Origin: Erwinia endophytica
GTDB taxonomy: Bacteria; Pseudomonadota; Gammaproteobacteria; Enterobacterales; Enterobacteriaceae
Assembly (NCBI RefSeq): GCF_009295515.1
Contig: NZ_RQVV01000011.1
Span: 186,001 to 250,000 of the forward strand
Direction of reading: 5' to 3'
Length of the DNA: 64,000 nt
The position numbers and the translations under genes are program-made. This document shows, one piece after another, positions 54,595-64,000 of the stretch. Within the stretch, counting starts at the first letter, position 1; each line of letters starts with the position of its first letter. Below the pieces are notes generated by a model that worked only from the letters and a program-made list of their open reading frames with translations, was not told the DNA's origin and did no database searches.

Positions 54595-55350
54595 AGGCAG
54601 GGTGATAGCCTGCCACCATCGGCCAAGCGCCTCGTAAATCGCCCGATCGCTGTGACTCAGCCACAAGGAGGATGGAATGGCTTTTTCCCACAGATTCAGC
54701 GGAGAGGTGATCGCCAGTTGATTCGCGGGAGCAGGCAATGGGTGCAGTCCTTGTTGTTGGAAGAAAATCATCGCCCGTGGCAGATGCGAAGCTGAGGTCA
54801 CCAGCAGGAAAGGACGATTGCCGACGACCTGTGCCACGTAGTGGGCTTCCTGGCGGGTGTCGCGCGGCTGGCTGAGTGTGATGATGTCGTCTGCCGGCAC
54901 CCCCAGCGATTGCGCCACACGGGAAGTGACCTCTGCTGAACTTAGCGGATTATTCTGGGTCGCCGCACCCGTAAAGACCATCTTAGCGCCAGGATTTTCC
55001 CGCCACAGGCGGATACCTTCAGCCAGTCTTGGCAGGCTGTTGTTGAGCATATTTGAGCTGGGCGCCCACTGTGGGTTCCACGTATAGCCGCCGCCGAGTA
55101 CCACCACATAATCTACTTTCTGACTTCCCTGCCAGGTAGTATAGCGATTTTCTATTGGCTTCAGCAGGCCATCAGCGACAGGTTGCAGGCTAATCAGCAT
55201 CAGGATAAGCCAGGCGCAGGAGAGGATGATTTTGCCGGTTTTCTGCCAGCGGCTGAACCAGAGGAATAAAAGTCCGCCTGCCATCATCAACAGCAGGAGA
55301 GGCAAGGGCAGTAACAGGCTACCGATCACTTTTTTAAGTACAAAAAGCAT
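54571..55350 (-). CDS. elyC: Envelope biogenesis factor ElyC (DUF218)
   Basis: Inner-membrane DUF218 protein of 259 residues, as in E. coli, where it supports peptidoglycan assembly and undecaprenyl-carrier metabolism at low temperature. Two N-terminal membrane segments (about 9-32 and 38-58). DUF218 core: VDYVVVLGGGY near 83, the GAKMVFTGAA motif near 122, and LLVTSASHLPRAM near 182, which is the putative active site. ATG after GGAG. It converges on ycbJ with a 24-base coding overlap and is divergent from cmoM. Confidence 0.95.
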   Translation of the reverse strand: MLFVLKKVIGSLLLPLPLLLLMMAGGLLFLWFSRWQKTGKIILSCAWLILMLISLQPVADGLLKPIENRYTTWQGSQKVDYVVVLGGGYTWNPQWAPSSNMLNNSLPRLAEGIRLWRENPGAKMVFTGAATQNNPLSSAEVTSRVAQSLGVPADDIITLSQPRDTRQEAHYVAQVVGNRPFLLVTSASHLPRAMIFFQQQGLHPLPAPANQLAITSPLNLWEKAIPSSLWLSHSDRAIYEALGRWWQAITLPSVEPGKQ

Positions 55351-55478
55351 GAAAATGGACTCCTTTTGTTCGAAAAAACACCACCCGAAAGCGAAGCAGT
55401 GACTGAAAGGTTCATTCTCTGCCAGTGTATGCCAAAATAGACTGTAGATTCATCCATTGACCCGTCCGGAGCCTGACT

Positions 55479-56267
55479 ATGCAGGATCGCAACTTTGATG
55501 ATATCGCGGAAAAATTTTCGCAGAATATCTACGGTACCAGCAAAGGCCGCATTCGCCAGGCTATTGTTTGGCAAGAGCTGGACGCTATTTTAACGACATT
55601 GCCAGACCGTCCGTTACAGGTACTGGATGCGGGCGGCGGAGAAGGGCAAATCGCTTGTGGGCTTGCTGCCAGAGGGCATCAGATTTTTCTCTGTGATTTG
55701 TCCTTAGAGATGTTGCAGCGTGCGCGGCTTCATGCTGAAGAAAAAGGCGTGAGTGATCATATGCAATTTAAACAAATTAGCGCGCAACAGGTCGGTCAAC
55801 ATTTGGATAAGCGCGTCGATCTGGTATTGTTTCATGCTGTGCTTGAGTGGGTGGCTGAGCCTGAAGCGGTTTTGGCCGCGTTGTATGAGGTGCTGGCGCC
55901 AGGCGGCGTGCTTTCATTGATGTTTTACAACCTCAACGGCTTGATGATGCAAACCCTGATATTGGGCAACTTTGGCTATATGCAGGCTGACTTGCGTAAA
56001 CGGAAGCGGAAGACACTGTCGCCGGACTACCCTCGTGAGCCGGAGCAGGTTTATCGCTGGTTGGAAGAGGTTGGGTTTACGCTGGAAGGTAAAGCCGGCA
56101 TCCGTGTCTTTCATGATTATATGCGCGACAAGCACAAACAGACTGAACGCTTTGAGGAAGTTCTGGCGCTGGAAAAACGCTTCTGCCGCCAGGAGCCATT
56201 TTTAAGTTTAGGCCGTTATATCCACGTTACAGCACGGAAACCCATCGACAGGAAGAACTATGAGTGA
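55479..56267 (+). CDS. cmoM: tRNA 5-carboxymethoxyuridine methyltransferase CmoM
   Basis: SAM enzyme that methylates cmo5U to mcmo5U at tRNA position 34 (formerly SmtA). 262 residues (E. coli 261). SAM motif [17 protein letters not shown] near 49, motif II in [10 protein letters not shown] near 113, and a C-terminal module with [17 protein letters not shown] near 186. ATG with CGGAGCC upstream. The 3' end overlaps mukF by eight bases, making cmoM the first gene of the muk operon, as in E. coli. Confidence 0.96.
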   Translation: MQDRNFDDIAEKFSQNIYGTSKGRIRQAIVWQELDAILTTLPDRPLQVLDAGGGEGQIACGLAARGHQIFLCDLSLEMLQRARLHAEEKGVSDHMQFKQISAQQVGQHLDKRVDLVLFHAVLEWVAEPEAVLAALYEVLAPGGVLSLMFYNLNGLMMQTLILGNFGYMQADLRKRKRKTLSPDYPREPEQVYRWLEEVGFTLEGKAGIRVFHDYMRDKHKQTERFEEVLALEKRFCRQEPFLSLGRYIHVTARKPIDRKNYE

Positions 56268-57582
56268 ATTTTCCCAGACGGTACCGGAACTGGTTGCCTG
56301 GGCGCGAAAAAATGACTTTTCCGTCACATTGCCTACCGAACGTCTGGCATTTTTGCTGGCAATTGCCACCCTAAACGGGGAACGCATGGATGGTGAGATG
56401 AGCGAAGGCGAACTGACCGATGCGTTCCGTCACGTGAGTGAAGGATTTGAGCAGACCAGCGAAACGGTCGTAGCTCGCGCCAACAACGCGATTAATGATA
56501 TGGTGCGGCAGCGGTTGCTCAACCGCTTTACCAGTGAGCATGCGCAAGGCAATGCCATTTATCGTCTGACGCCGTTGGCTATCGGCATCACCGACTATTA
56601 CATCCGTCAGCGTGAATTCTCTACGCTGCGACTTTCCATGCAGTTGTCTATCGTGGCTGGTGAGCTGAAGCGCGCGGCTGATGCGGCCGATGAAGATGGT
56701 GATGATTTCCATTGGCACCGTAATGTCTTCGCGCCGTTGAAATATTCCGTGGCGGAGATATTTGACAGCATCGATATCACCCAGCGCATCATGGATGAGC
56801 AGCAGCAGGCGGTGAAAGACGATATTGCGCAGTTGCTGAATAAAGACTGGCGTGCAGCGATTTCCAGCTGTGAGTTGTTGCTGAATGAAACCTCCGGCAC
56901 GTTGCGTGAGCTGCAGGATACGCTGGAGGCTGCGGGCGATAAGTTACAGGCTAACTTGCTGCGTATCCAGGAGGCGACGATGAGCAGCCCGGATCTTGGC
57001 TTTATCGATAAGCTGGTGTTTGATTTGCAGAACAAACTGGATCGTATCATCAGTTGGGGCCAACAGGCGATTGATCTGTGGATCGGTTACGATCGCCACG
57101 TGCATAAATTTATCCGTACCGCTATCGATATGGATAAAAATCGGGTCTTTGCTCAGCGCTTGCGTCAGTCGGTACAAAACTACTTTGACAGTCCGTGGGC
57201 TTTAACTTATGCCAATGCGGATCGTCTGTTCGACCTCCGCGATGAAGAGTTGACGCTGCGCAATGAAGAAGTCACCGGAGAGCTGCCTTCCGAACTGGAA
57301 TATGAAGAATTTAATGAAATTCGTGAACAGTTGGCGGCAATGATTGAAGAAGCGCTGGCAATCTATCAAGTGCAGAAAAAACCACTCAATCTGGCCGAGG
57401 TGATGCGTGAGTACCTGACACAGTATCCTCGCGCCCGTCATTTTGACGTGGCCAGAATTGTCGTCGATCAGGCTGTGCGTTTAGGCGTGGCCGAAGCAGA
57501 TTTTTCCGGCCTGCCTGCAGAATGGCAGGTCATTAATGATTACGGAGCCAAGGTACAGGCGCATGTCATCGATAAATATTGA
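56260..57582 (+). CDS. mukF: Chromosome partition protein MukF (kleisin)
   Basis: Kleisin of the MukBEF SMC complex, which folds and segregates the chromosome. 440 residues, the E. coli length. The N-terminal winged-helix dimer domain spans about 1-120 ([18 protein letters not shown]), a helical middle region, and the C-terminal winged helix that binds MukB heads. Overlaps cmoM by eight bases and mukE by 20 bases, so synthesis is coupled and subunit ratio may depend on reinitiation. Confidence 0.97.
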   Translation: MSEFSQTVPELVAWARKNDFSVTLPTERLAFLLAIATLNGERMDGEMSEGELTDAFRHVSEGFEQTSETVVARANNAINDMVRQRLLNRFTSEHAQGNAIYRLTPLAIGITDYYIRQREFSTLRLSMQLSIVAGELKRAADAADEDGDDFHWHRNVFAPLKYSVAEIFDSIDITQRIMDEQQQAVKDDIAQLLNKDWRAAISSCELLLNETSGTLRELQDTLEAAGDKLQANLLRIQEATMSSPDLGFIDKLVFDLQNKLDRIISWGQQAIDLWIGYDRHVHKFIRTAIDMDKNRVFAQRLRQSVQNYFDSPWALTYANADRLFDLRDEELTLRNEEVTGELPSELEYEEFNEIREQLAAMIEEALAIYQVQKKPLNLAEVMREYLTQYPRARHFDVARIVVDQAVRLGVAEADFSGLPAEWQVINDYGAKVQAHVIDKY

Positions 57583-58285
57583 ACAAATGATGCCAGTCAA
57601 ACTGGCGCAAGCGCTGGCTAACTCCCTTTTCCCAGCCCTGGACAGTCAACTGCGTGCTGGTCGCCATGTGGGTATCGAAGAGCTGGATAATCATGCCTTC
57701 CTGATGGATTATCAGGAATATCTGGAAGAGTTCTATGCGCGATACAATGTTGAGTTGATCCGCGCACCGGAAGGTTTTTTCTATTTGCGTCCTCGCTCCA
57801 CCACCTTGATCCCTCGTTCGGTGCTTTCTGAACTGGATATGATGGTTGGAAAAATCCTCTGTTATCTCTACCTTAGCCCGGAACGTCTGGCCAACGAGGG
57901 GATCTTCACCCAGCAGGAATTGTATGACGAACTGTTATCGCTGGCTGATGAAAGCAAATTGCTGAAGTTGGTTAACCAGCGTTCAACCGGTTCTGACCTT
58001 GACCGCCAGAAATTACAGGAAAAAATGCGCGCATCGTTAAACCGCCTGCGTCGTCTGGGGATGGTGTGGTTTATGGGAAACGACAACAGCAAGTTCCGTA
58101 TTATGGAGTCAGTTTTTCGTTTTGGCGCGGATGTTCGTAGCGGTGATGATGCCCGTGAAGCCCAACTGAGAATGATCAGGGATGGTGAAGCCATGTCGAT
58201 TGAAAGCGGGTTGGTTTTGTCCGACGACAGCGATGAGGACAGTAACGCGTCCGATAACGATAACGCGGAGAATGACAATGATTGA
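57563..58285 (+). CDS. mukE: Chromosome partition protein MukE
   Basis: KITE-type winged-helix partner that binds the MukF linker. From the ATG at 57563 it has 240 residues (E. coli 234 or 225 depending on start) and begins [20 protein letters not shown]. Core strongly conserved ([38 protein letters not shown]). The C-terminus is a very acidic Ser/Asp/Asn tail of about 25 residues, slightly longer than in E. coli. Overlaps mukF by 20 and mukB by eight bases. Confidence 0.96.
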   Translation: MSSINIEQMMPVKLAQALANSLFPALDSQLRAGRHVGIEELDNHAFLMDYQEYLEEFYARYNVELIRAPEGFFYLRPRSTTLIPRSVLSELDMMVGKILCYLYLSPERLANEGIFTQQELYDELLSLADESKLLKLVNQRSTGSDLDRQKLQEKMRASLNRLRRLGMVWFMGNDNSKFRIMESVFRFGADVRSGDDAREAQLRMIRDGEAMSIESGLVLSDDSDEDSNASDNDNAENDND

Positions 58286-61200
58286 ACGCGGAAAGTTTCG
58301 TTCCCTGACGCTGATTAACTGGAACGGTTTTTTTGCCCGGACCTTCGATCTTGATGAGTTGGTCACTACGCTATCAGGAGGAAACGGAGCGGGAAAATCC
58401 ACCACCATGGCGGCCTTTATCACCGCGTTGATCCCCGATCTGACGTTGCTGCACTTTCGTAACACCACCGAAGCGGGCGCAACTTCCGGCTCACGGGATA
58501 AAGGATTGCACGGTAAGCTGCGTCCGGGAGTCTGTTATGCGGTGTTGGATGTGGTTAACTCACTGCATCAGCGAGTGATCGTGGGTGTTCGTTTGCAACA
58601 GGTTGCCGGCCGTGATCGTAAGGTGGACATCAAGCCGTTTAGTATTCACGGTTTACCGATGGCAATAAACCCGACCGAAGTGCTTACCGAGACGGTTAAT
58701 GCCCGTCAGGCGCGCGTACTGCCTCTTAGCGAGCTTAAAGATAAGTTCGAGGCGATGGAGAGCGTACAGTTTAAGCAATTTAACTCGATCATCGATTATC
58801 ACTCACTGATGTTCGATCAGGGGATTGTGGCGCGTCGTTTACGCTCAGCGGCTGATCGTAGCAAATATTACCGTCTGATTGAGGCCTCGTTGTATGGCGG
58901 GATCTCCAGTGCTATTACCCGTTCGCTGCGTGATTATCTGTTGCCGGAAAATAGCGGGGTGCGTAAGGCTTTCCAGGATATGGAAGCTGCGCTGCGTGAA
59001 AACCGCATGACGCTGGAGGCGATCCGCGTTACGCAGTCTGACCGCGATCTGTTCAAGCACTTGATTTCCGAAGCGACCAACTATGTGGCTGCCGATTATA
59101 TGCGTCATGCCAATGAGCGGCGGATCCATCTCGATAGCGCCATGTTGCAGCGTAGCGAACTGTTTGGTAGCCGCCAGCAATTGGCGGCAGAGCAGTATCG
59201 CCATATTGAAATGGCACGTGAGCTTAGTGAGCTGAATGCTGCGGAAAGTTCTCTGGAAATTGATTATCAGAGCGCCAGCGACCACCTGAATCTGGTGCAA
59301 ACGGCGGTACGTCAGCAGGAAAAAATCGAGCGCTACGAAGGTGATATCGATGAGCTGACCTACCGTCTGGAAGAGCAAAATGAGGTCGTGGCAGAAGCGC
59401 GGGCAGTACAGGATGAAAACGAAGCGCGTGCTGAAGCGGCTGAGTTGGAAGTCGATGAGCTGAAAAGCCAACTGGCGGATTACCAACAGGCTCTGGACGT
59501 ACAGCAGACCCGGGCCATCCAGTATCAGCAGGCGCTTGCCGCTTTGCAACGGGCGCAACAAATTTGTCAGATCCATGATCTGAACGTGGAAAATGCTGAA
59601 AGCTGGCAGGAAACATTCCAGGCGAAAGAGCAGGAAGCCACCAACAATCTGCTGATGCTTGAGCAGAAAATGAGCGTCGCGGAGGCGGCTCATAGTCAGT
59701 TTGAGCAGGCTTTTGAACTGGTTACCCGCATCGCCGGGCCAGTCAGCCGTAGCGAAGCGTACCCGACCGGGCGAGCGTTGTTGCGTGATGCCAGCAACCA
59801 GCGCTATCACGCCGAACAGTTGCAATCGCTGCGCGGGCGTTTGTCTGAGATGGAGCAGCGTCTGCGCGAGCAGCAGGAGGCCGAACGCCTGCTGAATGAG
59901 TTCTGTAAACGCCATGGTCGGCAGTTTGATCCGCAAGAGCTGGAAGCGCTGCAACACGAACTGGAAGCGCGTATTGAACAGCTTTCTGAGAGCGTATCGG
60001 AAGCCGGTGAACGGCGGATGGAGATGCGCCAGGAACTGGAGCTGGTGCGTGAACGTATTGCCCGGCTGACCAAACAGGCTCCGCAGTGGCTGGCAGCACA
60101 GGAAATCCTCACCCAACTTGCTGAACAGACCGGGCAGTCGCTGGAAAACAGCCAGCAGGTTACGGCGTTCATGCAGCAGTTGCTGGAGCGCGAGCGCGAA
60201 ACGACGGTTGAGCGCGACGACGTCGCCGCCCGTAAACGTGAGGTCGAAAAGCAAATTGAGCGTCTCAGTCAGCCTGGTGGAGCAGAAGATGCACGCCTGA
60301 ATAACCTGGCTGAGCGTTTTGGCGGCGTGCTGCTGTCCGAAATTTATGATGATGTGACTATTGAAGATGCACCGTATTTCTCGGCGCTTTATGGGCCTGC
60401 ACGGCATGGCATCGTGGTGCCGGATCTGTCACGGGTACGCGATCTACTGGATGGTCTGGAAGATTGTCCGGAAGATCTTTACCTGATTGAGGGGGACCCG
60501 CAATCTTTCGATGACAGCGTATTCAATGTAGAAGAACTGCAAAAAGCGGTGGTGGTGACAGGCGATCGTCAGTGGCGTTATTCCCGTTTCCCGAAAGTCC
60601 CTCTCTTTGGCCGCGCGGCCCGGGAAAACCAGCTTGAACGCCTGCATGCTGAAAGGGAAACGCTGGCTGAACGTTATGCCACATTGTCATTCGATGTACA
60701 GAAAACGCAACGTTTGCATCAGTCTTTCAGTCGCTTTATCGGTAGTCATCTGGGCGTGGCGTTTGAGCCAGACCCGGAAGCGCAAATCCGCACACTCAGT
60801 AGCCGTCGCAGCGAGCTGGAGCGTGCGTTAGCCGCGCATGAAAGCGAAAACCAGCAGCAGCGTCAGCAGTTTGAGCAGGCGAAAGAGGGGATCGCGCAAC
60901 TGAACCGCCTGCTGCCTCGCATCAACTTGCTGATGGATGAAACCTTACAGGATCGCTATGACGAGATTCTGGAACGACTGGATGAAGCACAGGAGGCCTC
61001 ACGTTTCCTGCAACAGCATGGCAACCAGTTGGAGAAACTGGAGCCATTAATTTCCGTGTTGCAGAGCGATCCGGAACAGTACGAACAACTCAAACTGGAT
61101 TATCAGCAGGCGCAGCAAATTCAGCGCGATGCACGTCAGCAGGCTTTTGCGATTACAGAGGTGGTCCAGCGTCGTGCGCATTTCAGCTATGTTGATTCCG

Positions 61201-62738
61201 CCGGGATGCTGGATGGCAATAGCGATCTGAATGAAAAACTGCGTCAGCGTCTGGAGCAGGCTGAAGCCGAGCGAGCCCGTGCGCGTGAGCATCTTCGCGC
61301 ACATCAGGCGCAACTGACTCAGTATTCTCAGGTTCTGGCCTCGCTGAAAAGTTCTTACGATGCCAAGCGAGATATGCTGAAAGAACTGCAGCAGGAAATG
61401 CAGGATATTGGCGTACAGGCCGATGCCAGTGCGGAAGAGCGTGCACGTCTGCGTCGTGATGAACTGTATTCCGCCTTAAGTAACAACCGCGCCCGCCGTA
61501 ATCAACTGGAGAAACAGTTGACCTTCTGTGAGGCGGAAATGGATGCGCTGCAGAAAAAACTGAAGCGTGTGGAGCGTGATTATCATCAAAGCCGTGAACA
61601 GGTTGTCAGTGCCAAAGCGGGTTGGGTCGCGGTATTACGCATGGTGAAAGACAACGGCGTGGAGCGTCGATTACACCGCCGTGAGCTGGCTTATCTGGGC
61701 GGTGACGAACTGCGTTCGATGTCGGATAAGGCGCTGGGAGCTTTACGCCTGGCGGTAGCCGATAACGAACATCTGCGCGATGTGTTGCGTCTTTCCGAGG
61801 ATCCTAAACGTCCTGAGCGCAAAATTCAGTTTTTTATCGCGGTGTATCAGCATCTGCGTGAGCGTATTCGTCAGGATATTATTCGTACTGATGATCCGGT
61901 CGACGCCATCGAACAGATGGAAATCGAGCTGGGCCGTCTGACAGAAGAACTGACAGCGCGTGAGCAGATGCTGGCGATCAGCGCGCGCAGCGTATCGAAT
62001 ATTATTCGCAAGACGATCCAGCGAGAGCAGAACCGTATCCGCCAGTTGAACCAGGGCTTGCAGAGCGTCAGCTTTGGTCAGGTGCATAGCGTTCGCCTGA
62101 ATGTTAACGTGCGTGAGTCGCATGCGACACTGCTGGATGTCCTGTCTGAGCAGCACGAGCAGCATCAGGACCTGTTCAACAGTAATCGCCTGACCTTCTC
62201 TGAAGCGCTGGCGAAGTTGTATCAGCGTCTGAATCCGCAGGTCGATATGGGCCAGCGTACGCCGCAGACCATCGGTGAGGAGTTACTGGATTACCGTAAC
62301 TACCTTGAAATGGAAGTGGAAGTTAATCGTGGTTCTGATGGTTGGTTGCGTGCGGAAAGCGGCGCGTTGTCAACAGGGGAAGCGATTGGTACCGGGATGT
62401 CGATTCTGGTGATGGTGGTACAGAGCTGGGAAGAAGAATCACGTCGCCTGCGCGGCAAAGATATCTCCCCTTGTCGTCTGCTGTTCCTTGATGAGGCGGC
62501 CCGTCTGGATGCAAAATCCATCGCGACATTGTTTGAACTTTGCGATCGTCTGGAAATGCAGTTGATTATTGCTGCGCCGGAAAATATCAGTCCGGAAAAA
62601 GGCACTACCTACAAGTTGGTTCGTAAGGTCATTAACAATACTGAGCACGTCCATGTCGTTGGGTTGCGCGGTTTTACCGCTGAGCCGTCAGCGGCTCATT
62701 CCGTCGTGCATGCAGAGAGCCCACAGGCTTCTTCCTGA
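58278..62738 (+). CDS. mukB: Chromosome partition protein MukB (SMC-like ATPase)
   Basis: SMC-like motor of MukBEF that dimerises and extrudes DNA loops; it also binds topoisomerase IV. Start at the ATG at 58278 inside mukE gives 1486 residues, exactly the E. coli length. Walker [10 protein letters not shown] (34-42) at the N-terminus; long coiled-coil arms (about 280-640 and 790-1100) with heptad-rich Gln, Glu, Leu and Arg; a hinge near 645-780; signature [10 protein letters not shown] near 1366 and Walker [12 protein letters not shown] near 1403 in the C-terminal head. Last of cmoM-mukFEB. Confidence 0.98.
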   Translation: MIERGKFRSLTLINWNGFFARTFDLDELVTTLSGGNGAGKSTTMAAFITALIPDLTLLHFRNTTEAGATSGSRDKGLHGKLRPGVCYAVLDVVNSLHQRVIVGVRLQQVAGRDRKVDIKPFSIHGLPMAINPTEVLTETVNARQARVLPLSELKDKFEAMESVQFKQFNSIIDYHSLMFDQGIVARRLRSAADRSKYYRLIEASLYGGISSAITRSLRDYLLPENSGVRKAFQDMEAALRENRMTLEAIRVTQSDRDLFKHLISEATNYVAADYMRHANERRIHLDSAMLQRSELFGSRQQLAAEQYRHIEMARELSELNAAESSLEIDYQSASDHLNLVQTAVRQQEKIERYEGDIDELTYRLEEQNEVVAEARAVQDENEARAEAAELEVDELKSQLADYQQALDVQQTRAIQYQQALAALQRAQQICQIHDLNVENAESWQETFQAKEQEATNNLLMLEQKMSVAEAAHSQFEQAFELVTRIAGPVSRSEAYPTGRALLRDASNQRYHAEQLQSLRGRLSEMEQRLREQQEAERLLNEFCKRHGRQFDPQELEALQHELEARIEQLSESVSEAGERRMEMRQELELVRERIARLTKQAPQWLAAQEILTQLAEQTGQSLENSQQVTAFMQQLLERERETTVERDDVAARKREVEKQIERLSQPGGAEDARLNNLAERFGGVLLSEIYDDVTIEDAPYFSALYGPARHGIVVPDLSRVRDLLDGLEDCPEDLYLIEGDPQSFDDSVFNVEELQKAVVVTGDRQWRYSRFPKVPLFGRAARENQLERLHAERETLAERYATLSFDVQKTQRLHQSFSRFIGSHLGVAFEPDPEAQIRTLSSRRSELERALAAHESENQQQRQQFEQAKEGIAQLNRLLPRINLLMDETLQDRYDEILERLDEAQEASRFLQQHGNQLEKLEPLISVLQSDPEQYEQLKLDYQQAQQIQRDARQQAFAITEVVQRRAHFSYVDSAGMLDGNSDLNEKLRQRLEQAEAERARAREHLRAHQAQLTQYSQVLASLKSSYDAKRDMLKELQQEMQDIGVQADASAEERARLRRDELYSALSNNRARRNQLEKQLTFCEAEMDALQKKLKRVERDYHQSREQVVSAKAGWVAVLRMVKDNGVERRLHRRELAYLGGDELRSMSDKALGALRLAVADNEHLRDVLRLSEDPKRPERKIQFFIAVYQHLRERIRQDIIRTDDPVDAIEQMEIELGRLTEELTAREQMLAISARSVSNIIRKTIQREQNRIRQLNQGLQSVSFGQVHSVRLNVNVRESHATLLDVLSEQHEQHQDLFNSNRLTFSEALAKLYQRLNPQVDMGQRTPQTIGEELLDYRNYLEMEVEVNRGSDGWLRAESGALSTGEAIGTGMSILVMVVQSWEEESRRLRGKDISPCRLLFLDEAARLDAKSIATLFELCDRLEMQLIIAAPENISPEKGTTYKLVRKVINNTEHVHVVGLRGFTAEPSAAHSVVHAESPQASS

Positions 62739-62754
62739 GGATGACCATTGAAAT

Positions 62755-62794
62755 AATGCGCTGCCAGATATAGAAAAAAACCTGCCAGCGCATT
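62755..62794 (+). terminator. Hairpin after mukB
   Basis: AATGCGCTGCCAG (62755-62767) pairs with CTGCCAGCGCATT (62782-62794) with a single C-C mismatch; no U-tract follows. It starts 16 bases past the mukB stop and may protect or end the muk transcript. Confidence 0.4.
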
Positions 62795-62822
62795 ACTCTA
62801 CTCTATGGTATTTGCAGCAGTT

Positions 62823-62852
62823 AGGACAAATGCCGTTTTCTTTTTCTATAAT
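62823..62852 (+). promoter_or_regulatory. ldtD promoter
   Basis: A perfect -10 TATAAT (62847-62852) and a -35-like AGGACA (62823-62828) with an 18-base spacer, about 60 bases before the ldtD ATG. Confidence 0.5.
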
Positions 62853-62917
62853 TATAAATAACAATGACTAATCCACCGATGGTCATCGTCTCTTTCGTCA
62901 GTTACAGGAGACACAGG

Positions 62918-64000
62918 ATGTTGCTGACAAAATCATTTTTTGCAAGGTTAACACTGTCGGGTGCTTGCCTGACGCTGGCTTTTGGGGTGGTTTTTCCTGC
63001 CACGGTAAGTATTGCTCCAGTATCTGCAGCCGTGGCTTCCTCATTCACTGTGGCTCAGGCGAAGTCACGGCTGTTATCTGCCGTTCACACTGGTTATCGT
63101 CCTTTTTTCCTGAATGCGTTAGCGCCGTTGTATGCTTCGTCCGGGATGCAGCCGATGTGGCAGGATCGTCAGGCAGTACAACAATTTCAGCAGCAACTGG
63201 CCGAAGTGGCCATTTCTGGCGTGCAGCCGCAGTTTACCCAATGGGTTAAAATGCTCACCGATCCGTCGATAACCGGAATGGCCCGCGATGTGGTGCTGTC
63301 CGATGCCATGCTCGGTTACCTGCAATTTGTCTCGTCTGTCCCTGTGAAAGGTGAAACCTGGCTGTACAGTAGCGCGCCTTACAAACTTGAGGCACCGGCA
63401 ATGTCAGTTATCGAACAGTGGCAACGCGCGGTACGGCAGGGCAACAGTAGCGTGTTCGTCGCATCGCTTGCGCCACAGCATCCACAATATTCCCTGATGC
63501 ATCAGGCGTTGAAGACCTTGCTGGCAGACAATCGTCCCTGGCCGCAACTGATGGATAAACAATCGTTGCGTCCTGGTCAACTGAGTGAGGATATTCCAGC
63601 CCTGAGGGAAATATTACAGCGTACCGGGATGATGACGCCGGGTAATGATTCTCCCAGGCCCAATGATGATGCGGTCCCAACGGCCAGTGTGGCGGCTTCA
63701 GTTGTTGATAAGAATGTGGTGGTCAGTCCGTCAGCGACAACACTACCTGAAAACGGGCTGGTGACGACGCCACTGGCTGTTGGTCAGGTGCAGGGAACGG
63801 CAATGCCTGTCGCCTCACCTCACGTTTATGCAGAGGATTTAGTCGATGGTGTGAAGCGTTTTCAGCGCTGGCAAGGGTTGGAAGCGGATGGCGTGATTGG
63901 TCCGCGGACCCGTGAATGGTTGAATGCTTCACCACAGTTACGGGCTGCGTTGCTGGCGCTGAATATTCAGCGTCTGCGTTTATTGCCGGATGACATGCAC
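62918..64000 (+). CDS. ldtD: L,D-transpeptidase LdtD (YcbB), 3' end cut by window edge
   Basis: Periplasmic enzyme forming 3-3 cross-links in peptidoglycan, which in E. coli supports beta-lactam resistance and outer-membrane stress survival. The ATG at 62918 follows ACAGGAGACACAGG; 361 codons are open to the window end without a stop. A hydrophobic signal segment (about residues 9-32) starts the protein. Conserved parts: QQFQQQLAEVAISGVQPQF near 89-107, WLYSSAPYKLE near 148, and a peptidoglycan-binding domain (VDGVKRFQRWQGLEADGVIG near 308-327). The YkuD catalytic domain with its cysteine lies beyond base 64000. E. coli LdtD has 615 residues. Confidence 0.92.
   Translation, partial: MLLTKSFFARLTLSGACLTLAFGVVFPATVSIAPVSAAVASSFTVAQAKSRLLSAVHTGYRPFFLNALAPLYASSGMQPMWQDRQAVQQFQQQLAEVAISGVQPQFTQWVKMLTDPSITGMARDVVLSDAMLGYLQFVSSVPVKGETWLYSSAPYKLEAPAMSVIEQWQRAVRQGNSSVFVASLAPQHPQYSLMHQALKTLLADNRPWPQLMDKQSLRPGQLSEDIPALREILQRTGMMTPGNDSPRPNDDAVPTASVAASVVDKNVVVSPSATTLPENGLVTTPLAVGQVQGTAMPVASPHVYAEDLVDGVKRFQRWQGLEADGVIGPRTREWLNASPQLRAALLALNIQRLRLLPDDMH

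Noticed and set aside
58845-60407. 520-codon open frame on the minus strand inside mukB
   Set aside because: It is the antisense shadow of a long coiled-coil gene with strong codon bias. It has no ribosome site, resembles no known family, and mukB is intact on the other strand.

Overview
The window is a chromosomal core segment of a member of the Enterobacterales. Nearly every gene has a close E. coli-type orthologue of the same or nearly the same length (RlmC 375, ArtP 242, LysO 299, ClpA 758, Lrp 164, RpsA 557, MukB 1486 residues), and the order follows the E. coli potHI to mukB/ycbB segment. The complement differs from E. coli K-12: no macAB, hcp-hcr, aqpZ, dmsABC, ycaP, ycaQ or serW tRNA gene is seen in the expected places, there is a YjiH/YjiG/M20 peptidase insertion, and a dispersed repeat of a kind common in Pectobacteriaceae and Yersiniaceae is present. 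I therefore favour a soft-rot type genus (Dickeya, Pectobacterium, Brenneria or a relative); the genus is not resolved.

Layout. 1-4068: end of the putrescine ABC transporter (potH partial, potI), then an opposing operon of two GATE-domain membrane proteins and an M20 amidohydrolase. 4400-11967: ybjO, rlmC, the arginine transporter artPIQM, ybjP, ybjQ-amiD and ltaE. 12027-15347: poxB, lysO, cspD. 15657-18283: the ClpS adaptor and ClpA unfoldase. 18616-24527: infA, aat, cydDC and trxB, covering initiation, N-end rule tagging, periplasmic thiol export and thioredoxin reduction. 25058-32616: lrp, ftsK, lolA, rarA, serS. 32977-40598: ycaD, then the anaerobic formate block pflA-pflB-focA and ycaO. 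40908-51690: serC-aroA, cmk-rpsA-ihfB, ycaI, msbA-lpxK. 51691-52585: a decayed IS1-family element where E. coli has ycaQ. 52586-64000: ycaR-kdsB, ycbJ against elyC, cmoM-mukF-mukE-mukB and the start of ldtD.

Functional links. Aat and ClpS/ClpA form one N-degron route (tagging, recognition, unfolding) and sit close together. MsbA/LpxK/KdsB serve LPS assembly. ElyC and LdtD act on the envelope. PflA activates PflB, and FocA carries the formate; a class II FNR site upstream of focA indicates anaerobic induction.

I did not find a clearly new biological system. The accessory content is small: the peptidase/GATE cluster, the IS1 relic with an unidentified flank, and three copies of an intergenic repeat, one of which ends at the infA stop codon. 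No tRNA, rRNA, CRISPR array, prophage or intact transposase was seen.
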